A stretch of DNA of 64,000 nucleotides, from assembly GCA_023412195.1 (NCBI GenBank), contig JAEYNZ010000126.1:62001-126000 (forward strand), in the 5' to 3' direction. The notes beneath the pieces are model-generated. The model ran no database searches and was not told the origin of the DNA. It worked only from the letters and a program-made list of their open reading frames with translations. This document shows positions 52,737 to 62,526 of this stretch, in pieces (the stretch's first letter is position 1; each line of letters starts with the position of its first letter). The position numbers and the translations under genes are program-made. The stretch is from Bacteroidota bacterium. Lineage in GTDB: Bacteria > Bacteroidota > Bacteroidia > Bacteroidales > Prolixibacteraceae.

Positions 52737-54989
52737 TTATCTGATTTCATATTTCCCCTCTTTCAGCAACCCCATATTTTCAATATCAATTTGTTTTATT
52801 CCCAATTTAAAAGCAGGAGAATTACCCTTTAGCCGGAACCCTGCATCATCAAATCCTTCAAATAAAGGATCGGCAACCATTGTATTTAAATCCAACCCGT
52901 TTGCCCGTACTTCTTCCAGTTTCTTCGTATTGTCAGGATCGTTTCCTGCATCAAAGTACAGGTTGTTATCCACCACCAGATCGCTATAACTCGTTTGTTT
53001 TGCTAAAGGATAATAAATGGACACCCCAAAAAATGGTTCAGTTTCACCTTCCGACTGATAACATATATTGTTTTGAATTACTGTACCTTTAATATCAGGT
53101 CCAACGGGTGAGACATTAATGAAATACTGTTTGGGATAATTTAATCCATGCCACCACTGCGACCACTGCCAGTTGATTATATAGTTATTGGTAACGGAAG
53201 CGGGATGCTTGATTTTAATACCTTCGTTGGTAAACTTATAAATTATATTTTCTGAAATGGTAACATCTTTAGCCTGATCATCGGCCCTGATGATACCATG
53301 GAGAAATACTGCAGTATTGTTATGCAGATAATTATTACGGGCAACATTTCCAAGTCCTGTACCTGAAAAATAGATGCCATTTCCATCATCTATTGTCAGG
53401 TCAATATCATGGAGCTCATTATACTCCACTACATTATCGCTGGCAAAAAGGTACTTTTCTATCATCTCGTCCCACACTTCAGCATAAGGTTCAAACCTGT
53501 ACCAGTCTGGCTGGTCCCAATCATAATTGCCGATATTCGCATGATTGACTGTACCTGCAAGTTCTCTCAGTCCTTTCATCCTGGGATTCATAAATTGCGG
53601 ACGGGGACCGCTGATTACGATTCCGGTATAAGGTGTATTATAAATCAGATTGTGGGCAATTCTGTTACCTCCGCTCTGCCAGATAAAAATCGCGGGTGAA
53701 TGCCAGTACGACTGTCCTATATCATGGATCTCATTATTTACAATCAGATTGTTCCTGTTTACGTCCTCACCTCCCGGGCCATAGCCGACAAACAAAATAC
53801 CGGTACCTCCAAGACGGGAGAAATAACTGTTAACTACCTTATTGTCCTGACTGAAGAAGTCAAAGCGCAGGCCCCCTCCCCCGCTATTGACAAAAGAACA
53901 TTCATCAACGGCACAATTTTGGGTATCAATAAATCTTAAAAGTGCATCCGACTTGTCGTAAAATGCCCAGTCGTGCTGAATACCAACATCACCGTCCATC
54001 CATGTATCCCTGTTACTACCAGTGAAAGTAATTCCCCGGAATTCTATGTTTCGGATTATTTTGTTTTCCTTTTGATTTCCCTCTATCCTTACGATTTCCT
54101 TTAATACCGGATAGTAAACATTGCCCGGTTCTCCTTCAATAGGCCAGTAATATATTTTCCTTTCGGATGTATTAATCACCCATTCACCAGGCTCATCCAG
54201 AAAATCAATTGCATTTTGTACCCAGAGATTGTATTGCTTTTCATACCAGAAACCTTTCAGCCTGGAGATCCTGTAAGTGCCAGGGATGGCTGTATTAACA
54301 ATATTCTTATTAAAATCAAGTGACTTTATTGGCAGGATATTCATAATCCAACCTTCATAAGGCCGAACCACAGCTTCTATATCCTGAAGATTTTCCCATT
54401 CCCTGAAATGTTCTTTTGGGAAAACAAAGAAGCTTAACTGTTCATTGGAGGGCGGCGTATTGATGTTCCTGAATGTATCTTCATCTTCAGCTGTATGAAG
54501 CCCACCGGAGACAGCAATCATCAATGGGCCCGAGTCATTATAAAGAAAACGCGCAGGCTCAATATTGTCAGGAATTGTTGTAGACCAAATGTTACCTGAT
54601 GCATTTTCCGGTAAATGAGGTAAATCAGAATCTTCCTTCACCCATCCTTCCAACTTCACACCGGCACTGAAAACAGGTTTTTCATTTTCAAATGCACTAA
54701 AAATAGTCCTGTTATTTCCACTGCTGAATTCTGCCTCAGAAATCACTGTTGTTTCATTAAAGAAATAGGTACCTTCCCGGAAATAAACGGTGATTTCCTG
54801 GTTTTCATCACCCTCATTAAATATTTCAAGCACTGCCTCCTTAGCTCTGTTTAAAGTGGCAAATGGTTTATTTTTGGTTCCCGGATTATGATCATCACCT
54901 GATGGAGAAACATAAAAGGTGTTATTATCCGAAGTACATGCCCCTAATAATAATGCCAGCCATACTATCAATAGTTTTTCAAACTTCAT
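52737..54989 (-). CDS. Beta-helix glycoside hydrolase, GH141-like
   Basis: 750 residues. A lipoprotein signal (LIVWLALLLGACTSD) precedes a right-handed parallel beta-helix. The start FYVSPSGDDHNPGTKNKPFA and FREGTYFFNET, then FLDEPGEWVINTSERKIYYW and GVVISGPRP-like (YTGIVISGPRPQF) turns are shared with family GH141, whose studied members act on fucose in rhamnogalacturonan II or on xylan. IQHDWAFYDKSDALLR and GQSYWHSPAIFIWQSGGNRIAHNLI are conserved with its neighbour at 55043, its tandem paralogue. Specificity is uncertain. Confidence 0.78.
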   Translation of the reverse strand: MKFEKLLIVWLALLLGACTSDNNTFYVSPSGDDHNPGTKNKPFATLNRAKEAVLEIFNEGDENQEITVYFREGTYFFNETTVISEAEFSSGNNRTIFSAFENEKPVFSAGVKLEGWVKEDSDLPHLPENASGNIWSTTIPDNIEPARFLYNDSGPLMIAVSGGLHTAEDEDTFRNINTPPSNEQLSFFVFPKEHFREWENLQDIEAVVRPYEGWIMNILPIKSLDFNKNIVNTAIPGTYRISRLKGFWYEKQYNLWVQNAIDFLDEPGEWVINTSERKIYYWPIEGEPGNVYYPVLKEIVRIEGNQKENKIIRNIEFRGITFTGSNRDTWMDGDVGIQHDWAFYDKSDALLRFIDTQNCAVDECSFVNSGGGGLRFDFFSQDNKVVNSYFSRLGGTGILFVGYGPGGEDVNRNNLIVNNEIHDIGQSYWHSPAIFIWQSGGNRIAHNLIYNTPYTGIVISGPRPQFMNPRMKGLRELAGTVNHANIGNYDWDQPDWYRFEPYAEVWDEMIEKYLFASDNVVEYNELHDIDLTIDDGNGIYFSGTGLGNVARNNYLHNNTAVFLHGIIRADDQAKDVTISENIIYKFTNEGIKIKHPASVTNNYIINWQWSQWWHGLNYPKQYFINVSPVGPDIKGTVIQNNICYQSEGETEPFFGVSIYYPLAKQTSYSDLVVDNNLYFDAGNDPDNTKKLEEVRANGLDLNTMVADPLFEGFDDAGFRLKGNSPAFKLGIKQIDIENMGLLKEGKYEIR

Positions 54990-55042
54990 TTTCTGCCTGT
55001 ATAAAAGTTGATGTAGAATACGTGATTACAATTTTTTTATTC

Positions 55043-57331
55043 TTATTCGGCTTTGCCGTTCTTCAACAATCCCATTTTATCAAACTCTATCTGCTCAATA
55101 CCAAGTTTGAATGCAGGTGAATCTTTTGCCAACCTGAAGCCTTTGCTTTCAAAACCTTCAAAAAGGGGATCTGCTATGAGGCTTTGGTGCTCCACATTTT
55201 GCTCCTGAAGTGCCTTCAACTGCTCCATGCTGCTATGCGGCATACCTGCAGCATAATACAGATTGCTGCCTATATCATAATCTGTAATTTTGGGGAATTC
55301 TTCCAGCGTTTCAAGCAAACGGCTGCTGGCCCCAAAGCCCAGGAAGGTTATAGAACTACCCGCCGACTGATAACAAATATTGTTTTTTGCAATGCCTCCC
55401 TTTATAGGCCCCCAGGCTCCAATATAAATAAATGCCAGGGGATTGTGCTTCTCTCCGTCCACCATTTCTGTCGGTATATAATCTATAATATAATTGTTTG
55501 TGATGGTGGCATCATACTTGGCAACAATCCCTGCCCGAGAAAACTTGTAAATGATGTTATCCGAAAATGTGATATCCCTGGCATAATCGTCAGACCGAAG
55601 CGAGGCCTGACGGTGTGGCGAGAAATTATGGTGCACGTAATTCTTTCTTACAATGTTGTTCAACCCGGTGCCTGAAAGATAGATTGCATTTCCATCATCC
55701 ATGACCTCCATTACATGATGAATCTCGTTATACTCAATTACATTATCTGATGCAAAAAGGTAAGGAAACATCACATCCCAGTCGTTGGCATGGCCCGAAT
55801 GACGCTGCCATTCCGGATTGACAATATCCTTCACTTCCTCCCAACGCACCGTACCGGCTAATTCCCGTCGGTTGCCCATCCATTTAACATTGAAAAACTG
55901 GGGCCTTGGACCACTGATTACAATTCCTGTATAGGGGATATTATGGATCAGGTTGTGGGCAATCCTGTTGCCGCCACTCTGCCATACAAACAAGGCAGGC
56001 GAATGAAAATAAGACTCACCATTGTTGTGAATCCAGTTATTCACGATTTCATTGTTCCTGTTTACATCCTTTTTTCCTGGTCCGTACCCCGATAACAGGA
56101 TGGCTGTTCCACCCAGGTACATGAATTTGTTGTTGATGATTTTATTATGCTGACTGTACGCATCCAACCTGACACCGCCCCCACCACTAGAAACGAATGT
56201 ACATTCATCTATTATGCAATTCTCTGTATCTACAAGCCTTATGAGTGCATCCGATTTATTATAGAAAGCCCAGTCGTGCTGAATTCCAATATCCCCATCT
56301 TCCATTGTATCCCGGTCGCCATGAGCAAAAGTTATTCCTCTAATGACAAAGTTACTTATAACGCTGCCATTATCCTCACTTCCCTCAATCCTGATGATTT
56401 CTTTAGTTACCGGGTAATAAACATTACCAGGCTTACCTTCTACGGGCCAATAATAAATTCTATTTTCCTTTGAATTTATCACCCATTCGCCAGGTTCATC
56501 GAGGTGGTCAATTGCATTGAGCACCCGTAAATTTGGATTTGCATCGTCACCCGATCCTGACAATTTCGTTATGTAATATGTAGCCGGCACTGTGGTATAG
56601 GCAACTTTTTTTACTGTATCCACCGACTTTAATGGCAGAATATTGGAAACCCAGCCATAATGAGGCCTGGCAACTACTTCAATATCCGTAATATTTCCCC
56701 AGTTGCGAAGATCATTTTCAGAATAAATAAACCTGCTGTATGGTTCCGGGTCATCATAATTGGCACCCATAAAATCATCCTTTGAAACATTCATGTCATC
56801 AGTTTCATTAGTAGACATATGTCCTGAAATTGCATTCTGCAGAGAAATTGTATCCTTTCCAAGAAAACGTGCAATTTTATTTGGATTGCCTTCAGGAATA
56901 TAGGCCGTCCAGATTTTACCCCTTGCGGCTTCAGGTAAATGCATAAGACTCTCTTCCAGCTTTTGCCAACCCGTTATTACTTTTCCTCCGCTAAAAACAG
57001 GTTTTTCATCCTGGTAAGCTGAAAAAATGATCCTGTTATTGCCGGCCCCAAATTCCTCTCCGTTGAAAACTACGCTTTTCTCGAAATAATATGTACCCTC
57101 TCTGAAGTAAACAAGAACTTCATGGTTCTCCATACCATCGCTGATTAACTGGCTTACTGCTGCCTTTGCTCTCTCAAGGCTCTGAAATGGTTTTGATATT
57201 GAACCTGAGTTTTCATTATTTCCATCAGGAGAAACATAGAATACTGTTGAACTTGTATTAAATGAAGAAAATAAAACGCCCAGCATAAAAAGCAGTACCA
57301 GGATATTAATAGGTTGATAAGATTTTTTCAT
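55043..57331 (-). CDS. Beta-helix glycoside hydrolase, GH141-like (paralogue)
   Basis: 762 residues, about the same layout as the protein at 52737 along its whole length: FYVSPDGNNENSGSISKPF, FREGTYYFEKSV, FLDEPGEW-type HLDEPGEWVINSKENRIYYW, IQHDWAFYNKSDALIR and YTGIVISGPRPQF. The signal region (ILVLLFMLGVLFSSFNTSS) lacks a lipobox Cys, so this copy is probably periplasmic while the other is lipid-anchored. It has a longer segment after GPRPQF (WMGNRRELAGTVRWEEVKD). 53 nt before the paralogue in the same operon. Confidence 0.78.
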   Translation of the reverse strand: MKKSYQPINILVLLFMLGVLFSSFNTSSTVFYVSPDGNNENSGSISKPFQSLERAKAAVSQLISDGMENHEVLVYFREGTYYFEKSVVFNGEEFGAGNNRIIFSAYQDEKPVFSGGKVITGWQKLEESLMHLPEAARGKIWTAYIPEGNPNKIARFLGKDTISLQNAISGHMSTNETDDMNVSKDDFMGANYDDPEPYSRFIYSENDLRNWGNITDIEVVARPHYGWVSNILPLKSVDTVKKVAYTTVPATYYITKLSGSGDDANPNLRVLNAIDHLDEPGEWVINSKENRIYYWPVEGKPGNVYYPVTKEIIRIEGSEDNGSVISNFVIRGITFAHGDRDTMEDGDIGIQHDWAFYNKSDALIRLVDTENCIIDECTFVSSGGGGVRLDAYSQHNKIINNKFMYLGGTAILLSGYGPGKKDVNRNNEIVNNWIHNNGESYFHSPALFVWQSGGNRIAHNLIHNIPYTGIVISGPRPQFFNVKWMGNRRELAGTVRWEEVKDIVNPEWQRHSGHANDWDVMFPYLFASDNVIEYNEIHHVMEVMDDGNAIYLSGTGLNNIVRKNYVHHNFSPHRQASLRSDDYARDITFSDNIIYKFSRAGIVAKYDATITNNYIIDYIPTEMVDGEKHNPLAFIYIGAWGPIKGGIAKNNICYQSAGSSITFLGFGASSRLLETLEEFPKITDYDIGSNLYYAAGMPHSSMEQLKALQEQNVEHQSLIADPLFEGFESKGFRLAKDSPAFKLGIEQIEFDKMGLLKNGKAE

Positions 57332-57419
57332 AGCCCCTTAAAATAGAATTTGTTAATCGTTTGCATATTATTACATGTCATCATGATTTTTATCTGCCGC
57401 CAGAATCAACTCCATGCTT

Positions 57420-59051
57420 TCATTTTTTAATTACTGAATTACGAAACCGGTTTGCAGTTTCAAAGAATTCTGTGCTGTACGATCCTTGCACGTAAAGAGT
57501 TTCAGCCTTGCTGAAATCATTGCCAATAACAGTTACTCCAGTAGTATTTTTATCTGCATAAAGAATTGAGCCGCTGCCTTCAGGTGCTTTACAGTTATGA
57601 ATAAAAGCATCACGTACATCATTCAGTGACATTACAGGTGCATTTGAATTTAACGTCTGTCTTCCAGAAAAACCATCGATCTCCAAATCATTCACAGACC
57701 AGCAACGAATTGCACTGCCAAGATTTTCCTTTTCTGCACCTCCCCATTCAAATTTGATATTTCTTAATTTTAAGTCAGTTACATACCGGCAAAAGATATC
57801 AATAGGGGCGGTATGATGTCCAAATACAAAAAATGGATCTTCAGGTTGTTCATGTGATTTCTCTTTTCGCTCCCCTGTAAGTTTTATCCTGATATTATCA
57901 AGAGTGATTCCTTCGATATAGGTTTCTTTATTACCGCTTATAAAAATACTGCCTCCCGTATTCATGGTAATATTTGATATAAGCACATTTTTGATATGAC
58001 CCCATGGAGTGCTGTCAGTCCTGCGGTGTGACCACAGGAAAATACCCTGTCCATGCCTGATCCTGGTGCTGTCTATCGTGATGTTTGAAACAGTAACTCC
58101 ATCAATCGACCCACCATCCCTCATAATCAGGCCAAACCCTCCGCCTGAATCATGGATTGTGCAGTTTGAGAAGGTTACATTCCTAAACTCCCCATGCGTT
58201 TCCGTCCCAATCTTCAACGCTGTTTCAGTGGTAATCAATACACAGTTGGTAACCACTACATCACGGCAGACTTTGGTTTTTGAGCGATCTGTAATCTTTA
58301 ATACGATGCAGTCGTCGCCGCATTGGATAAAGCAATCTGAAATAATAAAACGTGAACAACCATCCGGATTAATTCCATCCGTATTTGGCCCATCTTCATC
58401 ATAGATGCCATTCAGTATAGAAATTCCCGAAATAATAACCCTATCGCAATCAATAGGATGTATAGTCCATGAAGGACTGTTCTCTATGGTAAAATCATGA
58501 AGCCTGAGGTTCTCACATCTTATAAACAGGAACATCCGGTTTGGCCTCCAGTTATTCTTTCTCCATTCTTCAAAAGTTACTTCCTTACGCATATATTCCG
58601 CCCAAAAGGAAGTACCGTTTCCATTGATTGTACCCATACCGGTAATGCTGATATTTTTGGCATCTTCAGCATAGACCAGGGATTCAAATCCCTCATAATC
58701 ATCCTTATTGGAACTTCCCCATACGGTTGCCCCCGGTGATAGATAAATATTTACGTTATCTTTTATCCTGAATGCACCTGTTAAGAAGTCGCCAGGAGGA
58801 AAAAATATTGTACCCCCGCCATTCATACTGCAAGAATCAATTAATGACTGAAATGCCTTTGTATTCATAGTGGAACCGTCACCTGAAATTCCATACTCCA
58901 AAACATTATATACAGGCAGTTTCACCTCTGAAGGAGATCGTTCCATACCTTTGGCAGAACTTTTCGGAAGAATGGTCAAACCAGCAAAAGCAGCTGCTGC
59001 ACCTCCTAAAAAATTCCGGCGCCCCATTATACTTCCTTCATGAATATCCAT
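57420..59051 (-). CDS. GH28 polygalacturonase-like protein with Tat signal
   Basis: 543 residues. The N terminus has a twin-arginine signal (GRRNFLGGAAAAFAG). GH28 fold: VLEYGISGDGSTMNTKAFQSLIDSC, FFPPGDFLTGAF, GMGTINGNG, then the active-site aspartates in NTDGINPDGC and CGDDCIVLK, and a GTETHGEF turn where the family's third motif lies. It would hydrolyse galacturonosyl or related uronic acid links. The start may be the ATG at 59051 or 59027 (directly before GRRNF). Confidence 0.88.
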   Translation of the reverse strand: MDIHEGSIMGRRNFLGGAAAAFAGLTILPKSSAKGMERSPSEVKLPVYNVLEYGISGDGSTMNTKAFQSLIDSCSMNGGGTIFFPPGDFLTGAFRIKDNVNIYLSPGATVWGSSNKDDYEGFESLVYAEDAKNISITGMGTINGNGTSFWAEYMRKEVTFEEWRKNNWRPNRMFLFIRCENLRLHDFTIENSPSWTIHPIDCDRVIISGISILNGIYDEDGPNTDGINPDGCSRFIISDCFIQCGDDCIVLKITDRSKTKVCRDVVVTNCVLITTETALKIGTETHGEFRNVTFSNCTIHDSGGGFGLIMRDGGSIDGVTVSNITIDSTRIRHGQGIFLWSHRRTDSTPWGHIKNVLISNITMNTGGSIFISGNKETYIEGITLDNIRIKLTGERKEKSHEQPEDPFFVFGHHTAPIDIFCRYVTDLKLRNIKFEWGGAEKENLGSAIRCWSVNDLEIDGFSGRQTLNSNAPVMSLNDVRDAFIHNCKAPEGSGSILYADKNTTGVTVIGNDFSKAETLYVQGSYSTEFFETANRFRNSVIKK

Positions 59052-59168
59052 TTTTTTCTTGTTAATTTAGTTTTACTAATTTTAAACCTGATGTCCGTTC
59101 CCGTTAACGTATCACGTATCAACAACTACTTCAATCATTTATACCGAAAAAATAAAACCTCCTGCAAT

Positions 59169-60770
59169 TTATTCAATTGTCACCATGTCTTTCTTTACAC
59201 CTTCAGAAAAAGTTACCTTTTCGCCCACCATTCCAATCACGTTATTGATCAGAAAAATTTTATCTGTAGATTTTCCTTGTACTTCAAGAAACGATTCTAA
59301 CTTCTTATCCAAATAATGATCCGCAATAACTCCCTGTACAGAATTTTCTACTACAAAATATGATGGGACATCTTCTGTCACATCAGCCCGAATATTTCTA
59401 AATGAAAAGTTTTTGATCTGATCAACTGCAACAACATACCGGTGATCAGGAGTTACTGTTTGAATGCTTACGTTCCCGATGTGAACATCTTCTGCATGGC
59501 GGATATAAGCTCCAAATGCAGGAAGCCATTCACTAAAATAGCTAAACTCCGGATAGTCTGAAATATTCTCAGGAACTTCAACCAAACGATCCTCTTTTTG
59601 CCCACCTCCATGAATCCGGATTGAAATATTTTCCAGGCTTAATCCCTTTACCGGATGACCCGGGATCCCTGTAACAAAAATCCCGCTCTGGTGCACTAAA
59701 TGATGACCCTTTGTTCTACCAGGGGAATTTGTATCAATCTGGATATTGGAGATTTGAATGTTTTCTAAACTTCCTGTACACTTCTTTTTTTCACCCTGGT
59801 GGAAAATATTCAGGCGGCTTCCCAGGCGAATAAAAACGGGCATCTCCACATTCTGCATAACCATGTCAGAAATGTTGATGTTACGGACAACTGCTCCATC
59901 CATGCAAAGAAGTTTGATTCCTCCGCCGGCTCCCCTTACTGCACAATTAGAAACGGTAACATTTTGAATATCTCCAACCGATTCTGTACCTATTTTAAAT
60001 GCTCCGGTGCTGGTATGTAAAATACAATTTGAGACTACTACATTCCGGGTAGGACGGTTAGCCGTCGCTTTTAGAACTATTGCGTCATCCCTGCTACTAA
60101 TATTGCAATTGTCAATGCGGACATTTTCACAACAATCGATATCGATTCCATCATTGTTGCCATTACTCCATGAATCAATATTCACATTTTGAATCAATAC
60201 ATCTGTACATCCAAAATAATGGGATACCCATGCACCGGAATTGCGTATTGTCACACCCCTCACCCTGATTTTAGTGCAGTTATAAAATTTCATCAATGAT
60301 GGACGAACATCGCCCCGGGCATCTTTATGGATTTTAAACTCTGGAGAATCGCCCTGACCATCGATCATTCCCTCACCTTCTATACTGACATTGCGGGCCT
60401 CAGAAGCTCCGACAAAAAAACGGTTTTTAGCATTTCCCAATCCATCTACAAAATTTCCGATCGTTTTATAATCTTCCACCCTTTGACTCCCTAGCAACAC
60501 TGCATTGGGGCCAAGATGAAGAGTTACATTATCCTTCAAAAAAATTGAACCAGACAGGAAAATACCTTTATTGATATATACAACACCTCCACCTTTAAGT
60601 GAACATGAATCTATTGCCTGCTGAATGGCAGAAGTATTCAAATGAATACCGTCTCCCCTTGCACCAAAAGATTCAATATTGTATACATTCCGGCCGGTGT
60701 TTGCAAGAGGCATTAACCACATGCAAATCAGGATCAAGAGGCAAACTATTCTAATTCTCACTTCAGACAT
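59169..60770 (-). CDS. GH28 family protein
   Basis: 533 residues with a signal peptide (IRIVCLLILICMWLMPLA). GH28 features: NIESFGARGDGIHLNTSAIQQAIDSCSLKGGG, GSIFLKDNVTLHLG, GEGMIDGQGDSPEF, and active-site Asp residues in NNDGIDIDCC and SRDDAIVLK, with GTESVGDIQNV in third position. It differs clearly from the GH28 at 57420, so the two likely cut different links (galacturonan versus rhamnogalacturonan, for example; inference). First enzyme gene after susD, separated from it by a terminator-like hairpin. Confidence 0.88.
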   Translation of the reverse strand: MSEVRIRIVCLLILICMWLMPLANTGRNVYNIESFGARGDGIHLNTSAIQQAIDSCSLKGGGVVYINKGIFLSGSIFLKDNVTLHLGPNAVLLGSQRVEDYKTIGNFVDGLGNAKNRFFVGASEARNVSIEGEGMIDGQGDSPEFKIHKDARGDVRPSLMKFYNCTKIRVRGVTIRNSGAWVSHYFGCTDVLIQNVNIDSWSNGNNDGIDIDCCENVRIDNCNISSRDDAIVLKATANRPTRNVVVSNCILHTSTGAFKIGTESVGDIQNVTVSNCAVRGAGGGIKLLCMDGAVVRNINISDMVMQNVEMPVFIRLGSRLNIFHQGEKKKCTGSLENIQISNIQIDTNSPGRTKGHHLVHQSGIFVTGIPGHPVKGLSLENISIRIHGGGQKEDRLVEVPENISDYPEFSYFSEWLPAFGAYIRHAEDVHIGNVSIQTVTPDHRYVVAVDQIKNFSFRNIRADVTEDVPSYFVVENSVQGVIADHYLDKKLESFLEVQGKSTDKIFLINNVIGMVGEKVTFSEGVKKDMVTIE

Positions 60771-60857
60771 TTTTCTACTTTTGGGTTAAAGGCTTAAGCT
60801 CAGGTGCCCGGCAAATGAGCAGTAAGGATAACATAACAGGCTCTGACTTTTAATAAA

Positions 60858-60899
60858 AAATACAGAGCAACAAGCATCTGACACTTATGCCCTGTATTT
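60858..60899 (-). terminator. Terminator or attenuator between susD and the enzyme genes
   Basis: On the minus strand AAATACAGGGCA pairs with TGCTCTGTATTT (12 bp with one G-U pair) around an 18-nt loop, followed by a T-rich tract (TTTTTTATT). The one imperfect pair is G-U only in the minus-strand RNA and A-C in the plus strand, which shows the direction. It is 47 nt past the susD stop. Confidence 0.75.
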
Positions 60900-60945
60900 C
60901 TTTCCTGTTAATTTATTGAATAACGATTATTTATAATCTATTTCT

Positions 60946-62499
60946 TTAATTCCATTCATTACTTACTTCACCCAATCCGAAATTGGAATCAATTTCATTT
61001 TTGGGAATGGGGAAAAGGTAATGTTTATCTTCAACGTTTTGAGTGCCAAATCTTGCGTTTAATTCCACATTCATTACTTCTCTAAGCAATCCCCATCTTT
61101 TTAAGTCATTGAAGCGATGTTGTTCTCCCATTAATTCCAGTTGCCTTTCACGAATCAGAAGATCAAATGTTTCCTCAGCAGTGTAGGTGTTATTATAGGT
61201 AAAGGCACCCACTCTTTCTCTCACTTCATTTATCAAACTTAAACTTCCTTCCAGGTCGCCTAAATTTAATCTGCTTTCAGCTTTCATCAATAAAACATCG
61301 GCATACCGCATCAATCGGATGTTATTTCCACTCTCCCCGCTGTTACGGATCTTATCTTCCTTATTGGTGAACTTCTTGTACCAGTAACCAAGATTTTCAA
61401 AGTCAAAAGGTACTGGACCTTCAGGCAGATTATCCTGCCAGGTATTATCTCCAATGCCTCCATAAAAAGTATATTCAGCACGGGGGTCAACATACGTTTC
61501 ACCATTTTCATCCTCATATACAAAATCAGCAGCCCTACGGTCTGGAAATTTCCAGTTTCCCCATTCATTCCAGCTGTATAAAGTGGGCACAACATTCATA
61601 TTTGAAGGACTGGTGCGACCTTCAGGCGAACTGAACAATCCATATTTCCAACTGCCCGGATACCATGCATACTGAACCTCAAAAACACCTTCCTCATTAT
61701 TATCATTGGTTTCCCCAAAGTTATCCATGTACTGTTCACGCGGGAGTAAACTGTATTGTCCCTCCAGTTTAGAAAATTCAGCATCTGCTTTGGCATAGTC
61801 TTCATTGTACAAATACAATTTGCCCAGGAAGCCTGTTGCAGCCCCTTTTGTAGCCCTTCCAACATTTTGGGTATCCCATGAGTCAGGCAAAAGAGTTTGT
61901 GCCTTTATTAAATCGCTTTCTGCAACTGCCCATACCTCATCCACATTACCTGCACGGGGTGCGTCAATATTATCCGACTGATCAAAGGAGGTCCTGATTG
62001 GAACTCTGCCCCAGTAAAATGCCAGTTGAGTATAAGCCCACCCTCTTAAAAAATAAGCTTCCCCCTGGCTATAACTTACAATGTGGTCTGCATCGTCCCC
62101 ATTCTCCTGGATATATTCCTCCGCCTTGTCAATTGTCAGATTTGCCCGTAAAATCATGCGATATAACATCTTCCAGTAGTTTTCAATTGCCCGGCTGGAG
62201 TTGTTATGGATATATTGCCAAATGGGTACTATATCCGGTTCATTGGGAAGTGCTGCTGTAGTTGGCTCAGCTTCTGCAGCCAGAACATTGAACATAGAAT
62301 TCCATTGATATCCCACCATGCTGTTTGAATGAAAAGCCAGATAAGTAGCTGTTGAAGCCTGCCTTATTTCTTCCGGTGTTTCAAAATAGCTGGAGGTGTC
62401 GTAGGCACCCGGATCACTGTAATTCATAATATCTTCATTACAAGATACTAATAGTATTATTATCAGCAAATATGCTTTTATGGAAAGAAACTTTTTCAT
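60946..62499 (-). CDS. SusD/RagB family outer-membrane glycan-binding lipoprotein
   Basis: 517 residues from the ATG at 62499 (MKKFLSIKAYLLIIILLVSCNED, lipobox Cys20); an ATG at 62523 lies 3 nt after the susC stop and would add eight polar residues. SusD features include the N-terminal YFETPEEIRQASTATYLAFHSN, four TPR-like helices with YFLRGWAYTQLAFYWGRVPI, and the C-terminal RLMRYADVLLMKAESRLNLG and LIRERQLELMGEQHRFNDLKRW. It caps the SusC transporter on the cell surface and captures the glycan of this PUL. Confidence 0.96.
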   Translation of the reverse strand: MKKFLSIKAYLLIIILLVSCNEDIMNYSDPGAYDTSSYFETPEEIRQASTATYLAFHSNSMVGYQWNSMFNVLAAEAEPTTAALPNEPDIVPIWQYIHNNSSRAIENYWKMLYRMILRANLTIDKAEEYIQENGDDADHIVSYSQGEAYFLRGWAYTQLAFYWGRVPIRTSFDQSDNIDAPRAGNVDEVWAVAESDLIKAQTLLPDSWDTQNVGRATKGAATGFLGKLYLYNEDYAKADAEFSKLEGQYSLLPREQYMDNFGETNDNNEEGVFEVQYAWYPGSWKYGLFSSPEGRTSPSNMNVVPTLYSWNEWGNWKFPDRRAADFVYEDENGETYVDPRAEYTFYGGIGDNTWQDNLPEGPVPFDFENLGYWYKKFTNKEDKIRNSGESGNNIRLMRYADVLLMKAESRLNLGDLEGSLSLINEVRERVGAFTYNNTYTAEETFDLLIRERQLELMGEQHRFNDLKRWGLLREVMNVELNARFGTQNVEDKHYLFPIPKNEIDSNFGLGEVSNEWN

Positions 62500-62526
62500 A
62501 TCTGTTTTTTGTTTATTATTCATGAT

